Origin: an uncultured Ruminococcus sp.
Lineage (GTDB): Bacteria; Bacillota; Clostridia; Oscillospirales; Ruminococcaceae
Assembly: GCA_900553335.1 (NCBI GenBank)
Contig: USCU01000004.1
Span: 1 to 16,628 of the forward strand
Direction: 5' to 3'
Length of the DNA: 16,628 bases
The notes under the pieces are model-generated. The model had not been told where the DNA came from. It made no database searches and worked only from the letters and a program-made list of their open reading frames with translations. A program made the position numbers and the translations under genes. This document shows, one piece after another, positions 7,894 to 15,582 of this stretch (its first letter is position 1; every line of letters starts with the position of its first letter).

Positions 7894-8147
7894 ATAGATA
7901 ACTTAAATCTAAGATAAAGAAGCCTTATTTGTAAAACCTTTGAAAAAGAGAGAGCGGGACATGGCTGAAATTCCGTTTGTCAAAGAGCAAGTTAGGTACC
8001 GCTTTGGAGAGCGTCTAATAAACGCCGTATGCCTGCGTTAAAGGTGAGTTGAGCCGACGCTGAAAACTGCGTTGGAAAGTTGGGTGGAACCACGAGTAAT
8101 GTCGTCCCGATGTTTGGATATTTTTGCCGAATATCGGGATTTTTTTA
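7894..8147 (+). promoter_or_regulatory. T-box riboswitch, threonine-responsive
   Basis: This leader senses uncharged tRNA and allows readthrough when threonine-tRNA charging is low. The T-box core GGGTGGAACCACG (8082-8094) is clear; its TGGA would pair with the tRNA acceptor end. CGTCCC (8103-8108) is shared between the antiterminator and the terminator. Stem I appears to lie in about 7950-8005, since AGAGCGG (7951-7957) can pair with CCGCTTT (7999-8005). A threonine codon ACC at 7998-8000 is a candidate specifier, but it overlaps that pairing, so the exact specifier is uncertain. A hairpin GCGT/ACGC follows near 8011-8025. The thrS gene downstream supports threonine specificity. Confidence 0.88.
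8105..8147 (+). terminator. Regulated terminator of the T-box leader
   Basis: The stem starts TCCCGAT and closes ATCGGGA (8105-8139), about 13 pairs with two G-U pairs and a 9-nt loop. It is followed directly by a run of eight T. Its 5' arm overlaps the bases used by the T-box antiterminator. Confidence 0.88.
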
Positions 8148-8165
8148 TTGAGAAGGGAGAATACC

Positions 8166-8501
8166 ATGCTTTCGGTTAAAGCGAAGAAAAGAGGGAGCTT
8201 AATCTCATTTGTTCTGTCAACTCTTGTTGAGCTTGGAATAATGGCGGTATTTTTGATAGCCGCTGTTTATAAATCATCTATAACGATGTATGAAGCGCTG
8301 CTTTGGGCGATAATAATGTTTGTCGTTGTTTATTGGTCTAACTCCGCATATAATGGAATGTGCATTGATGAAAACGGCAACAGTGTATTATCAAAGAGAA
8401 CAAGAAAAGTATTTAATGTGATAAGCCTTTTGTCGAGCATTGCTCTTTTTGCCGTTGGAGCGATAGTGTTTATTGATTATTATTTTTATGCTATATTTTA
8501 A
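8166..8501 (+). CDS. Small three-helix membrane protein of unknown function
   Basis: A 111-residue protein that I do not recognise. Three membrane helices are predicted at about 12-34, 42-60 and 82-108. The N-terminus is basic (MLSVKAKKRG) and a short hydrophilic loop (CIDENGNSVLSKRTRK) lies between helices two and three. The ATG at 8166 follows AGAAGGGAG. An upstream in-frame TTG at 8124 lies inside the regulated terminator and is not credible. The gene sits between the T-box terminator and thrS, 22 nt before thrS, so it should be induced together with thrS on threonine-tRNA shortage. Confidence 0.8.
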   Translation: MLSVKAKKRGSLISFVLSTLVELGIMAVFLIAAVYKSSITMYEALLWAIIMFVVVYWSNSAYNGMCIDENGNSVLSKRTRKVFNVISLLSSIALFAVGAIVFIDYYFYAIF

Positions 8502-8523
8502 TTGAGAAGGGATGTAAAAAACT

Positions 8524-10437
8524 ATGATTAAACTTACACTTAAGGATGGAAGTGTTCGTGAAATTGAAAACAAGACGAGCGCTGCGGAAATTGTCAAGGG
8601 AATAGGTATGGGCCTTTATAAGTCTGCTTGTTCGGTTAAAATAAACGGAGAGGTAAGGGATCTGAGAACTACGGTTGATTCGGACTGTACGTTTGAGGTG
8701 TTGACATTTGATGATATTGACGGAAAAAAGACGTTTTGGCATACAGCCTCCCACATTATGGCGCAGGCGGTAAAAAGACTTTATCCTGAAACTCTTCTTG
8801 CGATAGGTCCTGCCATCGACAACGGTTTTTACTATGATTTCGACAGAGAAACTCCTTTCACAGAGGAGGAGCTTGAAAAAATCGAAGCCGAGATGAAAAA
8901 GATCGTTAAAGAAGGTCTTGAGCTGGAGCAATTTGAGCTTTCGCCTGATGAAGCGATAGAGTATCTTAAGAAACAGGGAGAGATTTATAAGGTTGAACTT
9001 TGTGAGGAACACGCAGGCAAGGGAGAACCTATCTCATTTTACAAGCAGGGCGAGTTTACCGACCTTTGTGCAGGCCCTCATCTGATGACAACTTCTCCTG
9101 TTAAGGCTATAAAGCTTACTTCCTGCACCGGCGCATACTGGAGGGGAAGCGAAAAGAATAAGATGCTTTCCCGTATTTATGCTGTTGCTTTTCCTAAAGC
9201 ATCGCAGCTTGAGGAATATTTGAATCTTTTGGAGGAAGCTAAAAAGAGAGATCACAGAAAGCTTGGAAAACAGCTTGGACTTTTCATGATGACTGAAGCA
9301 GGTCCGGGATTTCCGTTTTTCCTTCCAAAGGGCATGATACTTAAAAACACACTTTTAAACTACTGGCATGAGCTTCACGAGAGAAACGGCTATCATGAAA
9401 TATCGACTCCTATAATTTTGAACAGAAGCCTTTGGGAAACCTCCGGCCACTGGGATCATTACAAGGATAATATGTATACGACCGTAATTGACGAAAAGGA
9501 TTATGCGGTAAAGCCTATGAACTGTCCGGGAGGAGTTTTGGTTTATCAGTCCGAGCCGAGATCATACCGTGATCTTCCGCTTCGTTTAGGTGAACTGGGA
9601 ATCGTTCACAGACATGAGAAATCAGGTCAGCTTCACGGCCTCATGAGAGTTCGCTGCTTTACGCAGGACGACGCTCACATCTTTATGACTCCCGAGCAGA
9701 TAAGAGATGAGATAAAGGGTGTAGCGAAACTTATTGATGAGGTATATAATCTCTTTGGGTTCACTTATCACGTTGAGCTTTCTACACGTCCTGAGGACAG
9801 TATGGGAAGTGATGAGGATTGGGAAATGGCTACAGATGCTCTGAGAGGAGCGCTTGATGATTTAGGTCTTGATTATGAAGTAAACGAGGGTGATGGAGCG
9901 TTCTACGGACCGAAAATCGACTTCCATTTGCAGGACTCTATCGGCAGAACATGGCAGTGCGGTACAATCCAGCTTGACTTCCAGCTGCCGCTAAGATTTG
10001 AACTTGAGTACAACGGCGCTGACGGAGAAAAGCACCGTCCTATCATGATACACCGTGTTGCTTTCGGTTCGATTGAGAGGTTTATTGGAATTTTGATAGA
10101 GCATTTTGCAGGTGCATTTCCTCTTTGGCTTGCTCCTGAGCAGGTGAAGATCATTCCTGTATCTGACAAGCAAAACGATTATGCCGATGAAGTGTGCAAA
10201 AAGCTTAAGGCTGAGGGCATTCGTGTATCCATAGATAAGAGAGCTGAAAAAATGGGTTGGAAAATACGTCAGGCTCAGCTTGAGAAAATCCCTTATATGC
10301 TCGTAATCGGTGATAAGGAAATAGAGGCAGGAGCAGTTGCGGTTCGTTCCCGTAAAGAGGGGGATATCGGAGCTATGCCTGTTGACGATCTTGTTGGTAA
10401 GCTAAGGGCAGAGATTGAAACAAAATCAAGTAATTAA
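8524..10437 (+). CDS. thrS: Threonyl-tRNA synthetase
   Basis: A 637-residue class II synthetase that charges tRNA-Thr in the cytoplasm. Order: TGS domain (about 1-62); second additional/editing domain (about 63-225) with the zinc-site set H73, H77, C182 and H186 at the same numbers as in E. coli ThrRS; catalytic core with C334 (in NCPGG), H385 and H510 for the active-site zinc and R363 in motif 2; C-terminal anticodon-binding domain from about 540. All key residues are present, so both charging and Ser-tRNA editing should work. The ATG follows GAAGGGATG. Expression is governed by the T-box leader at 7894-8147, shared with the small membrane protein upstream, and ends at the terminator near 10450. 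Confidence 0.98.
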   Translation: MIKLTLKDGSVREIENKTSAAEIVKGIGMGLYKSACSVKINGEVRDLRTTVDSDCTFEVLTFDDIDGKKTFWHTASHIMAQAVKRLYPETLLAIGPAIDNGFYYDFDRETPFTEEELEKIEAEMKKIVKEGLELEQFELSPDEAIEYLKKQGEIYKVELCEEHAGKGEPISFYKQGEFTDLCAGPHLMTTSPVKAIKLTSCTGAYWRGSEKNKMLSRIYAVAFPKASQLEEYLNLLEEAKKRDHRKLGKQLGLFMMTEAGPGFPFFLPKGMILKNTLLNYWHELHERNGYHEISTPIILNRSLWETSGHWDHYKDNMYTTVIDEKDYAVKPMNCPGGVLVYQSEPRSYRDLPLRLGELGIVHRHEKSGQLHGLMRVRCFTQDDAHIFMTPEQIRDEIKGVAKLIDEVYNLFGFTYHVELSTRPEDSMGSDEDWEMATDALRGALDDLGLDYEVNEGDGAFYGPKIDFHLQDSIGRTWQCGTIQLDFQLPLRFELEYNGADGEKHRPIMIHRVAFGSIERFIGILIEHFAGAFPLWLAPEQVKIIPVSDKQNDYADEVCKKLKAEGIRVSIDKRAEKMGWKIRQAQLEKIPYMLVIGDKEIEAGAVAVRSRKEGDIGAMPVDDLVGKLRAEIETKSSN

Positions 10438-10449
10438 ATTCTATTAAAA

Positions 10450-10488
10450 ACCGTCTGTTCATTTTTTATGTACAGACGGTAATTTTTT
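10450..10488 (+). terminator. Rho-independent terminator of the thrS operon
   Basis: Perfect 9-bp arms ACCGTCTGT (10450-10458) and ACAGACGGT (10472-10480), 13-nt loop, then AATTTTTT. It lies 12 nt past the thrS stop. Confidence 0.9.
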
Positions 10489-10620
10489 ACTTTTTTGATT
10501 GTTTCCCAAGTAAACTACTGAACAATTTGTGAACAACTTTATCGTTTAAACAAATAAACACCTAATACAGCAAAACTATAGTCTATATTAACGAATTTTG
10601 CCAATAATATTTGTTTATAA

Positions 10621-10650
10621 TTGACAAAAATCTGCGGTCGGTTATATAGT
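10621..10650 (+). promoter_or_regulatory. Upstream tandem promoter of the ATPase/sugar-transport operon
   Basis: TTGACA (10621-10626), 18-bp spacer, TATAGT (10645-10650). A TATATA with 16-bp spacing overlaps it. It lies 59 bp upstream of a second TTGACA promoter facing the same way. Confidence 0.6.
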
Positions 10651-10672
10651 AAAACATATGGTGAAAGTCCAC

Positions 10673-10700
10673 AAAAACCTTGACAATGACAAGGGTTTTT
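10673..10700 (+). repeat. Hairpin overlapping the second promoter
   Basis: AAAAACCTTG (10673-10682) pairs with CAAGGGTTTTT (10690-10700) through ten pairs with one bulged G and a 7-nt loop. It covers the -35 and most of the spacer of the promoter at 10680-10708. For transcripts from the upstream promoter it would be an RNA hairpin ending in T5, resembling a weak terminator. Confidence 0.5.
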
Positions 10701-10708
10701 GATATAAT
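10680..10708 (+). promoter_or_regulatory. Perfect-consensus promoter of the ATPase/sugar-transport operon
   Basis: TTGACA (10680-10685), 17-bp spacer, TATAAT (10703-10708), with TGA directly before the -10. This is the strongest promoter pattern on the plus strand in the window. Start of transcription would be near 10715, leaving a leader of about 185 nt before the TTG start at 10901. Confidence 0.82.
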
Positions 10709-10751
10709 TATCAATATAAAACTGCATACTTATAGATAAATGTTTGTTCTA

Positions 10752-10810
10752 TTCGCCGAAAATGGAATAAAAAAGCTGGTCTTAATAGTAGCTTTTTACC
10801 AATAGGCGAA
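10752..10810 (+). other. Nested hairpins in the leader of the ATPase/sugar-transport operon
   Basis: Outer arms TTCGCC (10752-10757) and GGCGAA (10805-10810) enclose a perfect 8-bp stem AAAAAGCT (10770-10777) / AGCTTTTT (10790-10797) with a 12-nt loop. The inner stem ends in T5, so it may be an attenuator or simply a stabilising fold. I recognise no known riboswitch class. Confidence 0.4.
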
Positions 10811-10900
10811 AAGGCTTATTGTTTTTATTGCTAAAAAAGCAAAATGTACAAAATGCACAAATCAAAAACGTCTACTTTTCTCAGGAAAGGCGGTGAGCGG

Positions 10901-11578
10901 TTGAGCTGTATATTATCTGCTGAAAATGTTATCAGAGATTTTACAATCGGAGATGGAAATGTAGTTCATGCGTTGAAAAATATAAATATAGAAATAGAAC
11001 AGGGTAAGCTCACGATTTTAAGGGGCAGATCGGGAAGCGGAAAAACAACGCTTATAAACATACTGGGATGCCTTGACCGCCCGACATCGGGAAAGGTTGT
11101 GTTTCTCGATGAGGATGTAACGGCGCTCAGCGATGGCCAGAGGGATGAAAAGCGGCGTTTTGATATGTCGTTTGTATTTCAGTCTGTTGCTCTTATATCC
11201 AGCATGACGGGGTATGAGAATGTGGAATTCGGGCTTAGGCTTTCGGGTTATCCTGCAGCAAAGCGTGACGAAAGAGTAAAGGAATGTTTGGCTAGTGTTG
11301 GACTTGCGAAAAGAATGCATCACCGTCCTGCTGAAATGAGCGGCGGTGAACAGCAGAGGGTAGCAATAGCAAGAGCGATTGCACACTCGCCTAAAATTAT
11401 TTTTGCTGACGAGCCTACTGCTGAGCTTGATACGCAGACTTCTTTATATATAGTAAAGCTTTTTAAGGAGCTTGTGGAAAAAGAGGGTATGACAATCGTG
11501 ATGACAACTCATGATCCCAGTATGATAGATGTAGCTGATAGGGTTTACACATTAGAGGACGGTGAGATTGTTGAGTGA
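10901..11578 (+). CDS. ABC transporter ATP-binding protein, LolD/MacB family (first of a pair)
   Basis: A 225-residue nucleotide-binding subunit. Motifs: Walker A GRSGSGKTT (42-50), Q-loop in FVFQSVALIS (Q94), signature MSGGEQQRVAIARA (146-159), Walker B IIFADEP (166-172), and switch H204 in TTHD. The start is taken as TTG at 10901, because AAGGCGGTGA sits four bases before it and the protein then begins MSCILSAENV like its relatives. An ATG at 10844 would add 19 residues but has no ribosome site. The gene is first in the probable operon and overlaps the next ATPase gene by a few bases, implying translational coupling. The two may form a heterodimer. No FtsX-type permease is next to them, which is unusual for this family. 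Confidence 0.9.
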   Translation: MSCILSAENVIRDFTIGDGNVVHALKNINIEIEQGKLTILRGRSGSGKTTLINILGCLDRPTSGKVVFLDEDVTALSDGQRDEKRRFDMSFVFQSVALISSMTGYENVEFGLRLSGYPAAKRDERVKECLASVGLAKRMHHRPAEMSGGEQQRVAIARAIAHSPKIIFADEPTAELDTQTSLYIVKLFKELVEKEGMTIVMTTHDPSMIDVADRVYTLEDGEIVE

Positions 11579-12533
11579 TGTGTTAGTTGATGATCAAAAT
11601 ATATCCGGCGCTGATGACGAATATATGATAAGATGTGAAAACCTCGTAAAAATTTATAAAACAAGCGAGGTTGAAGTCGTTGCCCTTCAGGGACTGGATC
11701 TTGATGTTAAGCGCGGAGAACTGATGGCAATAGTCGGAAATTCCGGAAGCGGAAAGAGTACGCTTTTGAATATGCTCGGAGGACTTGATAAACCGAGTGC
11801 GGGAAGTCTTACTGTTGACGGCAAAAATCTTTTGAAGTTTTCCGACAGAGATTATATGGATTACAAAAGAAATACGGTCGGCTTTGTGTGGCAGAACAAC
11901 GCCAGAAACCTGATACCGTATTTGACGGCAGTTCAAAACGTTGAAATGCCGATGCTGTTAAAAGGCTCTAAGCAGAGGCGTGAAAGAGCGCTTGATCTTT
12001 TAAATAAAGTGGGACTTTCGCACCGTGCAAATTCAAGGCTCGATCAAATGTCGGGCGGCGAGCAGCAAAGAGTAGCTATAGCTATCGCTCTGGCGAATTC
12101 GCCTAAGCTATTATTGGCTGATGAGCCGACGGGTGCTGTAGATACGAAAACCTCAGAAGCAATTCTTGAAATTTTCAAGGAGCTTAACAGAACCGAAGGT
12201 CTTACAATAGTAATAGTTACTCACGACGTTAAGCTTTCAAAGCATATCGACAGAGTAGTTGCTATCAGGGACGGAAGAACAAGCTCTGAGATCATAAGAA
12301 AAAAATCTTATGCGGAGGAGCTTGATGATCTCGGAGGAAATCTCGGTGAGGTTGATTCGGATCAAATCGAAGAACAGGAGCCGCAGCATGAAGAGCTTAT
12401 TGTTCTTGACCGTTCGGGACGGCTTCAGATCCCGAAGGATTATCTTGAAACGCTCGGAATAAAGGGCGGAGATAAATTGAAGGTTGAGCTTGATGAGGAA
12501 AACGAAAAAATCCTTATTTTTAAATCGACCTGA
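11571..12533 (+). CDS. ABC transporter ATP-binding protein with C-terminal AbrB-like domain
   Basis: About 320 residues, roughly 90 longer than usual for LolD-type ATPases. Motifs: Walker A GNSGSGKST (56-64), Q-loop Q108 in FVWQNN, signature MSGGEQQRVAIAIA (160-173), Walker B LLLADEP (180-186), and H218 in VTHD. After the ATPase fold comes an acidic linker (about 245-275), then residues 275-318 read like an AbrB/MazE swapped hairpin: VLDRSGRLQIPKDYLETLGI, then KGGDKLKVEL. The start is uncertain. TTG at 11571 has GGTGA at ideal distance and overlaps the previous stop; GTG at 11562 in the same frame would add three residues. Family knowledge: AbrB-like hairpins dimerise and often bind DNA. Here it may serve dimerisation or regulation. 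The binding-protein gene follows after 72 nt. Confidence 0.88.
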   Translation: MSDVLVDDQNISGADDEYMIRCENLVKIYKTSEVEVVALQGLDLDVKRGELMAIVGNSGSGKSTLLNMLGGLDKPSAGSLTVDGKNLLKFSDRDYMDYKRNTVGFVWQNNARNLIPYLTAVQNVEMPMLLKGSKQRRERALDLLNKVGLSHRANSRLDQMSGGEQQRVAIAIALANSPKLLLADEPTGAVDTKTSEAILEIFKELNRTEGLTIVIVTHDVKLSKHIDRVVAIRDGRTSSEIIRKKSYAEELDDLGGNLGEVDSDQIEEQEPQHEELIVLDRSGRLQIPKDYLETLGIKGGDKLKVELDEENEKILIFKST

Positions 12534-12605
12534 TAAATAACGTTTTCACCCGTAAGAGGGAAAAATAAATCGGCAAATACATTTTATAAGGAAGGTGGAT
12601 ACACT

Positions 12606-15566
12606 GTGAAACACAAACATTTGAAAAGAGTTTTGGCTTTATCTCTTGCTTTGGCAATGGTTGCTTCGTCGGCTACCTTTGTATATGCAGATGATGACAA
12701 GCAAAACACATCAATTGTTGCTTCCGATTCTGCTGAGGATATTGACAGCGAAGCGGAAGGAGCGTCTTCTGATACTCTTTCGTACACCGAGTACCGTGCA
12801 AAGTATAAAGACACCGAGCGTCCGGAAGTATCTGACGACGAAGGTTATATTTACTCAAGTGAAAAGCAGCCAAAATATACAGGCAGCTCGGATGCTGAGC
12901 TTTCGGTTGAAGAGGTTGACGGAAGAACTGCTCTTAAATGGGCTAATCAGATCGGAAGCGTAACATTTCCTGTAACCGTAAAGGAATCGGGAGTTTATGC
13001 GATAAAGATTAATTACGAGGCCTTGGCAGGAGGAACTGACGGCATTGAATTTGATTTTCAGATTGACGGAGCTTCTCCTTACGATACCGCTTCAAGAGTT
13101 ACCCTTGCAAAAAGATGGGTGAACAAAGAAGATATAAAGCAGGACGCTAACGGCAACGATATAAGACCGGGACAGGTTGAGATGGTTTGCTGGCAGGAGG
13201 AGTTTTTAAAGGACGGCGACGGACTTTACGGTGATGCACTCTGGTTTTACTTTGAAGCCGGAGAACATACGGTAACTTTGGAATCTGTAAAGGCTCAGTT
13301 TGCTATAGAGAGCATTAAGCTTGATCAGGAGCCGACAACTGAAGCGTATTCCGCTCCTAGTGATTCAGAGCTTGAACAGAATAAGGACGCTGATGTAATT
13401 ACTGTTCAGGGTGAGGCTGCAATTTATAAGTCTGACAGAACTCTTTATCCTACAAATGACAGAAACTCGTCCGTTACTCAGCCTTCAGATCCTACAAAGA
13501 CAAAGTATAATACAATAGGTTCGGGAAACTGGACAAAATCTACACAGGCAATTACATGGGAATTTGAGGTCAAAACCGCAGGTTATTATAAAATAGGTAT
13601 AAGAGGAAGACAAGATCAGATGAGAGGCTTTTATTCAAACAGAAAGCTGTTCATCGACGGAAAGATTCCAAACACCGAGAGCGGTCAGATTAAATTCTAT
13701 TACTCTACCGACTGGCAGGTAACAACTCCTCAGGACAAAAACGGAAACGATATGTATTACTACCTCGAGGAAGGCAAACATACGATGACGCTTGAGGCAT
13801 TGCCGGGAGAAATCGGAGATATAATGGCGGAGCTTGATTCGCTTGTTTATGAAATAACCGGTTATTACAGAAGAATCCGTCAGATCACAGGTCCTGATCC
13901 TGATGAATATAACGACTATCAGATTGATAAGGTTATTCCTGAAATTGTTGATGAGTTCAAAAGATTCGCTGAAGAGCTTAGAAATAAGAAGGACGAGATC
14001 GAGGGACTTTCTGGAACAGGCGGTTCAGAAGCTATTACTCTTGAAAAAATGGCGCTCGTTCTGAATAATTGTGCAGACAGACCAACAAACATTCCTTCAA
14101 ATCTTTCTCAGATAAAGGATAACATTACATCAGTATCTTCGTGGATGAGAGAGTACAGAGGACAGCCGCTTGAAATCGACATGATAGAGATTGCTCCTGC
14201 TTCAAAGGATTTTACTCCTGTTGACGAGGGATTTTTAGATAGCTTGGCATTTGGATTCAAGTCGTTTATCGGTTCGTTCTTTGAGGATTACAATTCGCTT
14301 TCAAGCGACAGCGAAAATTCAATGGTATGCTGGGTTTCTCTCGGACGAGATCAGGCTCAGATTGTAAATCAGCTCGTTGAGAGCAGTTTCAATCCAAACA
14401 GTGATACAAAGGTTACTGTAAACCTTGTTCAGGGAGGTATCGTTGAAGCTACATTGGCAGGAAAAGGTCCTGACATCGCTTTGTTTATCGGAGGCGACTT
14501 CCCTATACAGCTTGCTGCCCGTGACGTTTTGACAGACCTTTCAAAATTTGACGATTATGATGATATAACGGGAAGATTTCAGGAAAATGCTACAGTTTTG
14601 TATGAATATAACGGAGGAACATACGGACTTCCTGTAAGCCAGTCGATCCCGATGATGTTCTACAGAGAAGACATTTTAGCGGAATATGGAATTGACGCTG
14701 AAAAAGATGTTCAGACATGGGACGATCTTATAAATGTGCTTCCGGTGCTTCAGAGTAATTATATGGAGGTTGGACTTGTACTTCCTATTACTCAGAACAC
14801 TTCAGCAAACGGTACGGCAGTAGTTTCTACAACAGTTGAAACGGGTAATACCTTTGCAATGCTCATGCTTCAGCACGGACTTAACTATTATACAGAAGAT
14901 CAGTCGCAGACTACATTTGACGATCAGACGGCAATTGATGCATTCAACACATGGACGAAGTTCTATACTACGTATTCTTTCTCACAGCAGTATGACGGAT
15001 TTACCAGATTCAGAACAGGAGATATGCCGATTTTAATTCAGCCGTATACCTTCTTCAATCAGGTTACTGTATCTGCTCCGGAGATTAAAGGATGCTGGGG
15101 AATGACTTCAGTTCCCGGAACTCTTAAGGAGGACGGAACTATTGACCATTCAGCTTCTTCACAGGGAACAGGCGCTATAATTTTTAAGAAGGCTGAAAAC
15201 CAAGAAGCAGCATGGAACTTTATAAAATGGTTTACTGAAAAGGAAACACAGGTAACTTACGGAAATGACATTGAAGCTTTGATGGGTACAATGGGTAGGT
15301 TTGATACTGCAAACATTGAAGCTCTTAAGGAGCTTTCTTGGAGTACATCTGATATGGAAAAACTTCAGGCGCAATTCGCAACGCAGAAAGAAATTCCTGT
15401 AATTCCTGCTTCATATGCGGTAACAAGAAATATAATGAATGCCTTCAGAGAAACAGTTAATAACGCTGAGAATCCTAGAGATACATTAATGTGGTACAAC
15501 AAGGATATCAACAGCGAGATTAAACGTAAAATTGACGACCTTGGTTTATCGGTCGGTCATAAGTAA
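12606..15566 (+). CDS. Large extracellular solute-binding protein with two N-terminal beta-sandwich domains
   Basis: A 986-residue exported protein, about twice the usual size for sugar-binding proteins. It has a signal peptide (basic start, hydrophobic 8-22) with likely cleavage after VYA28 and no lipobox cysteine. An acidic, Ser-rich stretch follows. Two predicted beta-sandwich domains, at about 78-240 and 263-418, resemble carbohydrate-binding modules: each has a GVYAIKINY/GYYKIGIRG-type strand and ends in a GEHTVTLE/GKHTMTLE strand. A mostly helical region covers 420-565. The binding domain (about 570-985) looks like family 1 extracellular sugar-binding proteins, with GPDIALFIGGDF (621-632), YGLPVSQSIPMMFYRED (673-689), and AAWNFIKWFTEKE (868-880). 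The start is GTG after AAGGAAGGTGG. It would deliver a glycan-like ligand to the permeases encoded next; the ligand is unknown. Confidence 0.88.
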   Translation: MKHKHLKRVLALSLALAMVASSATFVYADDDKQNTSIVASDSAEDIDSEAEGASSDTLSYTEYRAKYKDTERPEVSDDEGYIYSSEKQPKYTGSSDAELSVEEVDGRTALKWANQIGSVTFPVTVKESGVYAIKINYEALAGGTDGIEFDFQIDGASPYDTASRVTLAKRWVNKEDIKQDANGNDIRPGQVEMVCWQEEFLKDGDGLYGDALWFYFEAGEHTVTLESVKAQFAIESIKLDQEPTTEAYSAPSDSELEQNKDADVITVQGEAAIYKSDRTLYPTNDRNSSVTQPSDPTKTKYNTIGSGNWTKSTQAITWEFEVKTAGYYKIGIRGRQDQMRGFYSNRKLFIDGKIPNTESGQIKFYYSTDWQVTTPQDKNGNDMYYYLEEGKHTMTLEALPGEIGDIMAELDSLVYEITGYYRRIRQITGPDPDEYNDYQIDKVIPEIVDEFKRFAEELRNKKDEIEGLSGTGGSEAITLEKMALVLNNCADRPTNIPSNLSQIKDNITSVSSWMREYRGQPLEIDMIEIAPASKDFTPVDEGFLDSLAFGFKSFIGSFFEDYNSLSSDSENSMVCWVSLGRDQAQIVNQLVESSFNPNSDTKVTVNLVQGGIVEATLAGKGPDIALFIGGDFPIQLAARDVLTDLSKFDDYDDITGRFQENATVLYEYNGGTYGLPVSQSIPMMFYREDILAEYGIDAEKDVQTWDDLINVLPVLQSNYMEVGLVLPITQNTSANGTAVVSTTVETGNTFAMLMLQHGLNYYTEDQSQTTFDDQTAIDAFNTWTKFYTTYSFSQQYDGFTRFRTGDMPILIQPYTFFNQVTVSAPEIKGCWGMTSVPGTLKEDGTIDHSASSQGTGAIIFKKAENQEAAWNFIKWFTEKETQVTYGNDIEALMGTMGRFDTANIEALKELSWSTSDMEKLQAQFATQKEIPVIPASYAVTRNIMNAFRETVNNAENPRDTLMWYNKDINSEIKRKIDDLGLSVGHK

Positions 15567-15582
15567 AGGGGGAGTAAACTAA

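Noticed and set aside
8124..8165. Upstream TTG start for the small membrane protein
   Set aside because: It lies in the regulated terminator loop of the T-box; the ATG at 8166 has a proper ribosome site.
10844..10900. ATG start adding 19 residues to the first LolD-type ATPase
   Set aside because: There is no ribosome site before it, and the extra residues do not resemble the family N-terminus; TTG at 10901 has an excellent site.
12541..12570. Possible terminator (CCC/GGG with flanking T and A runs) before the binding-protein gene
   Set aside because: The stem is only three G-C pairs with mismatches beside them, and no T tract follows on the plus strand; it would not separate the operon.
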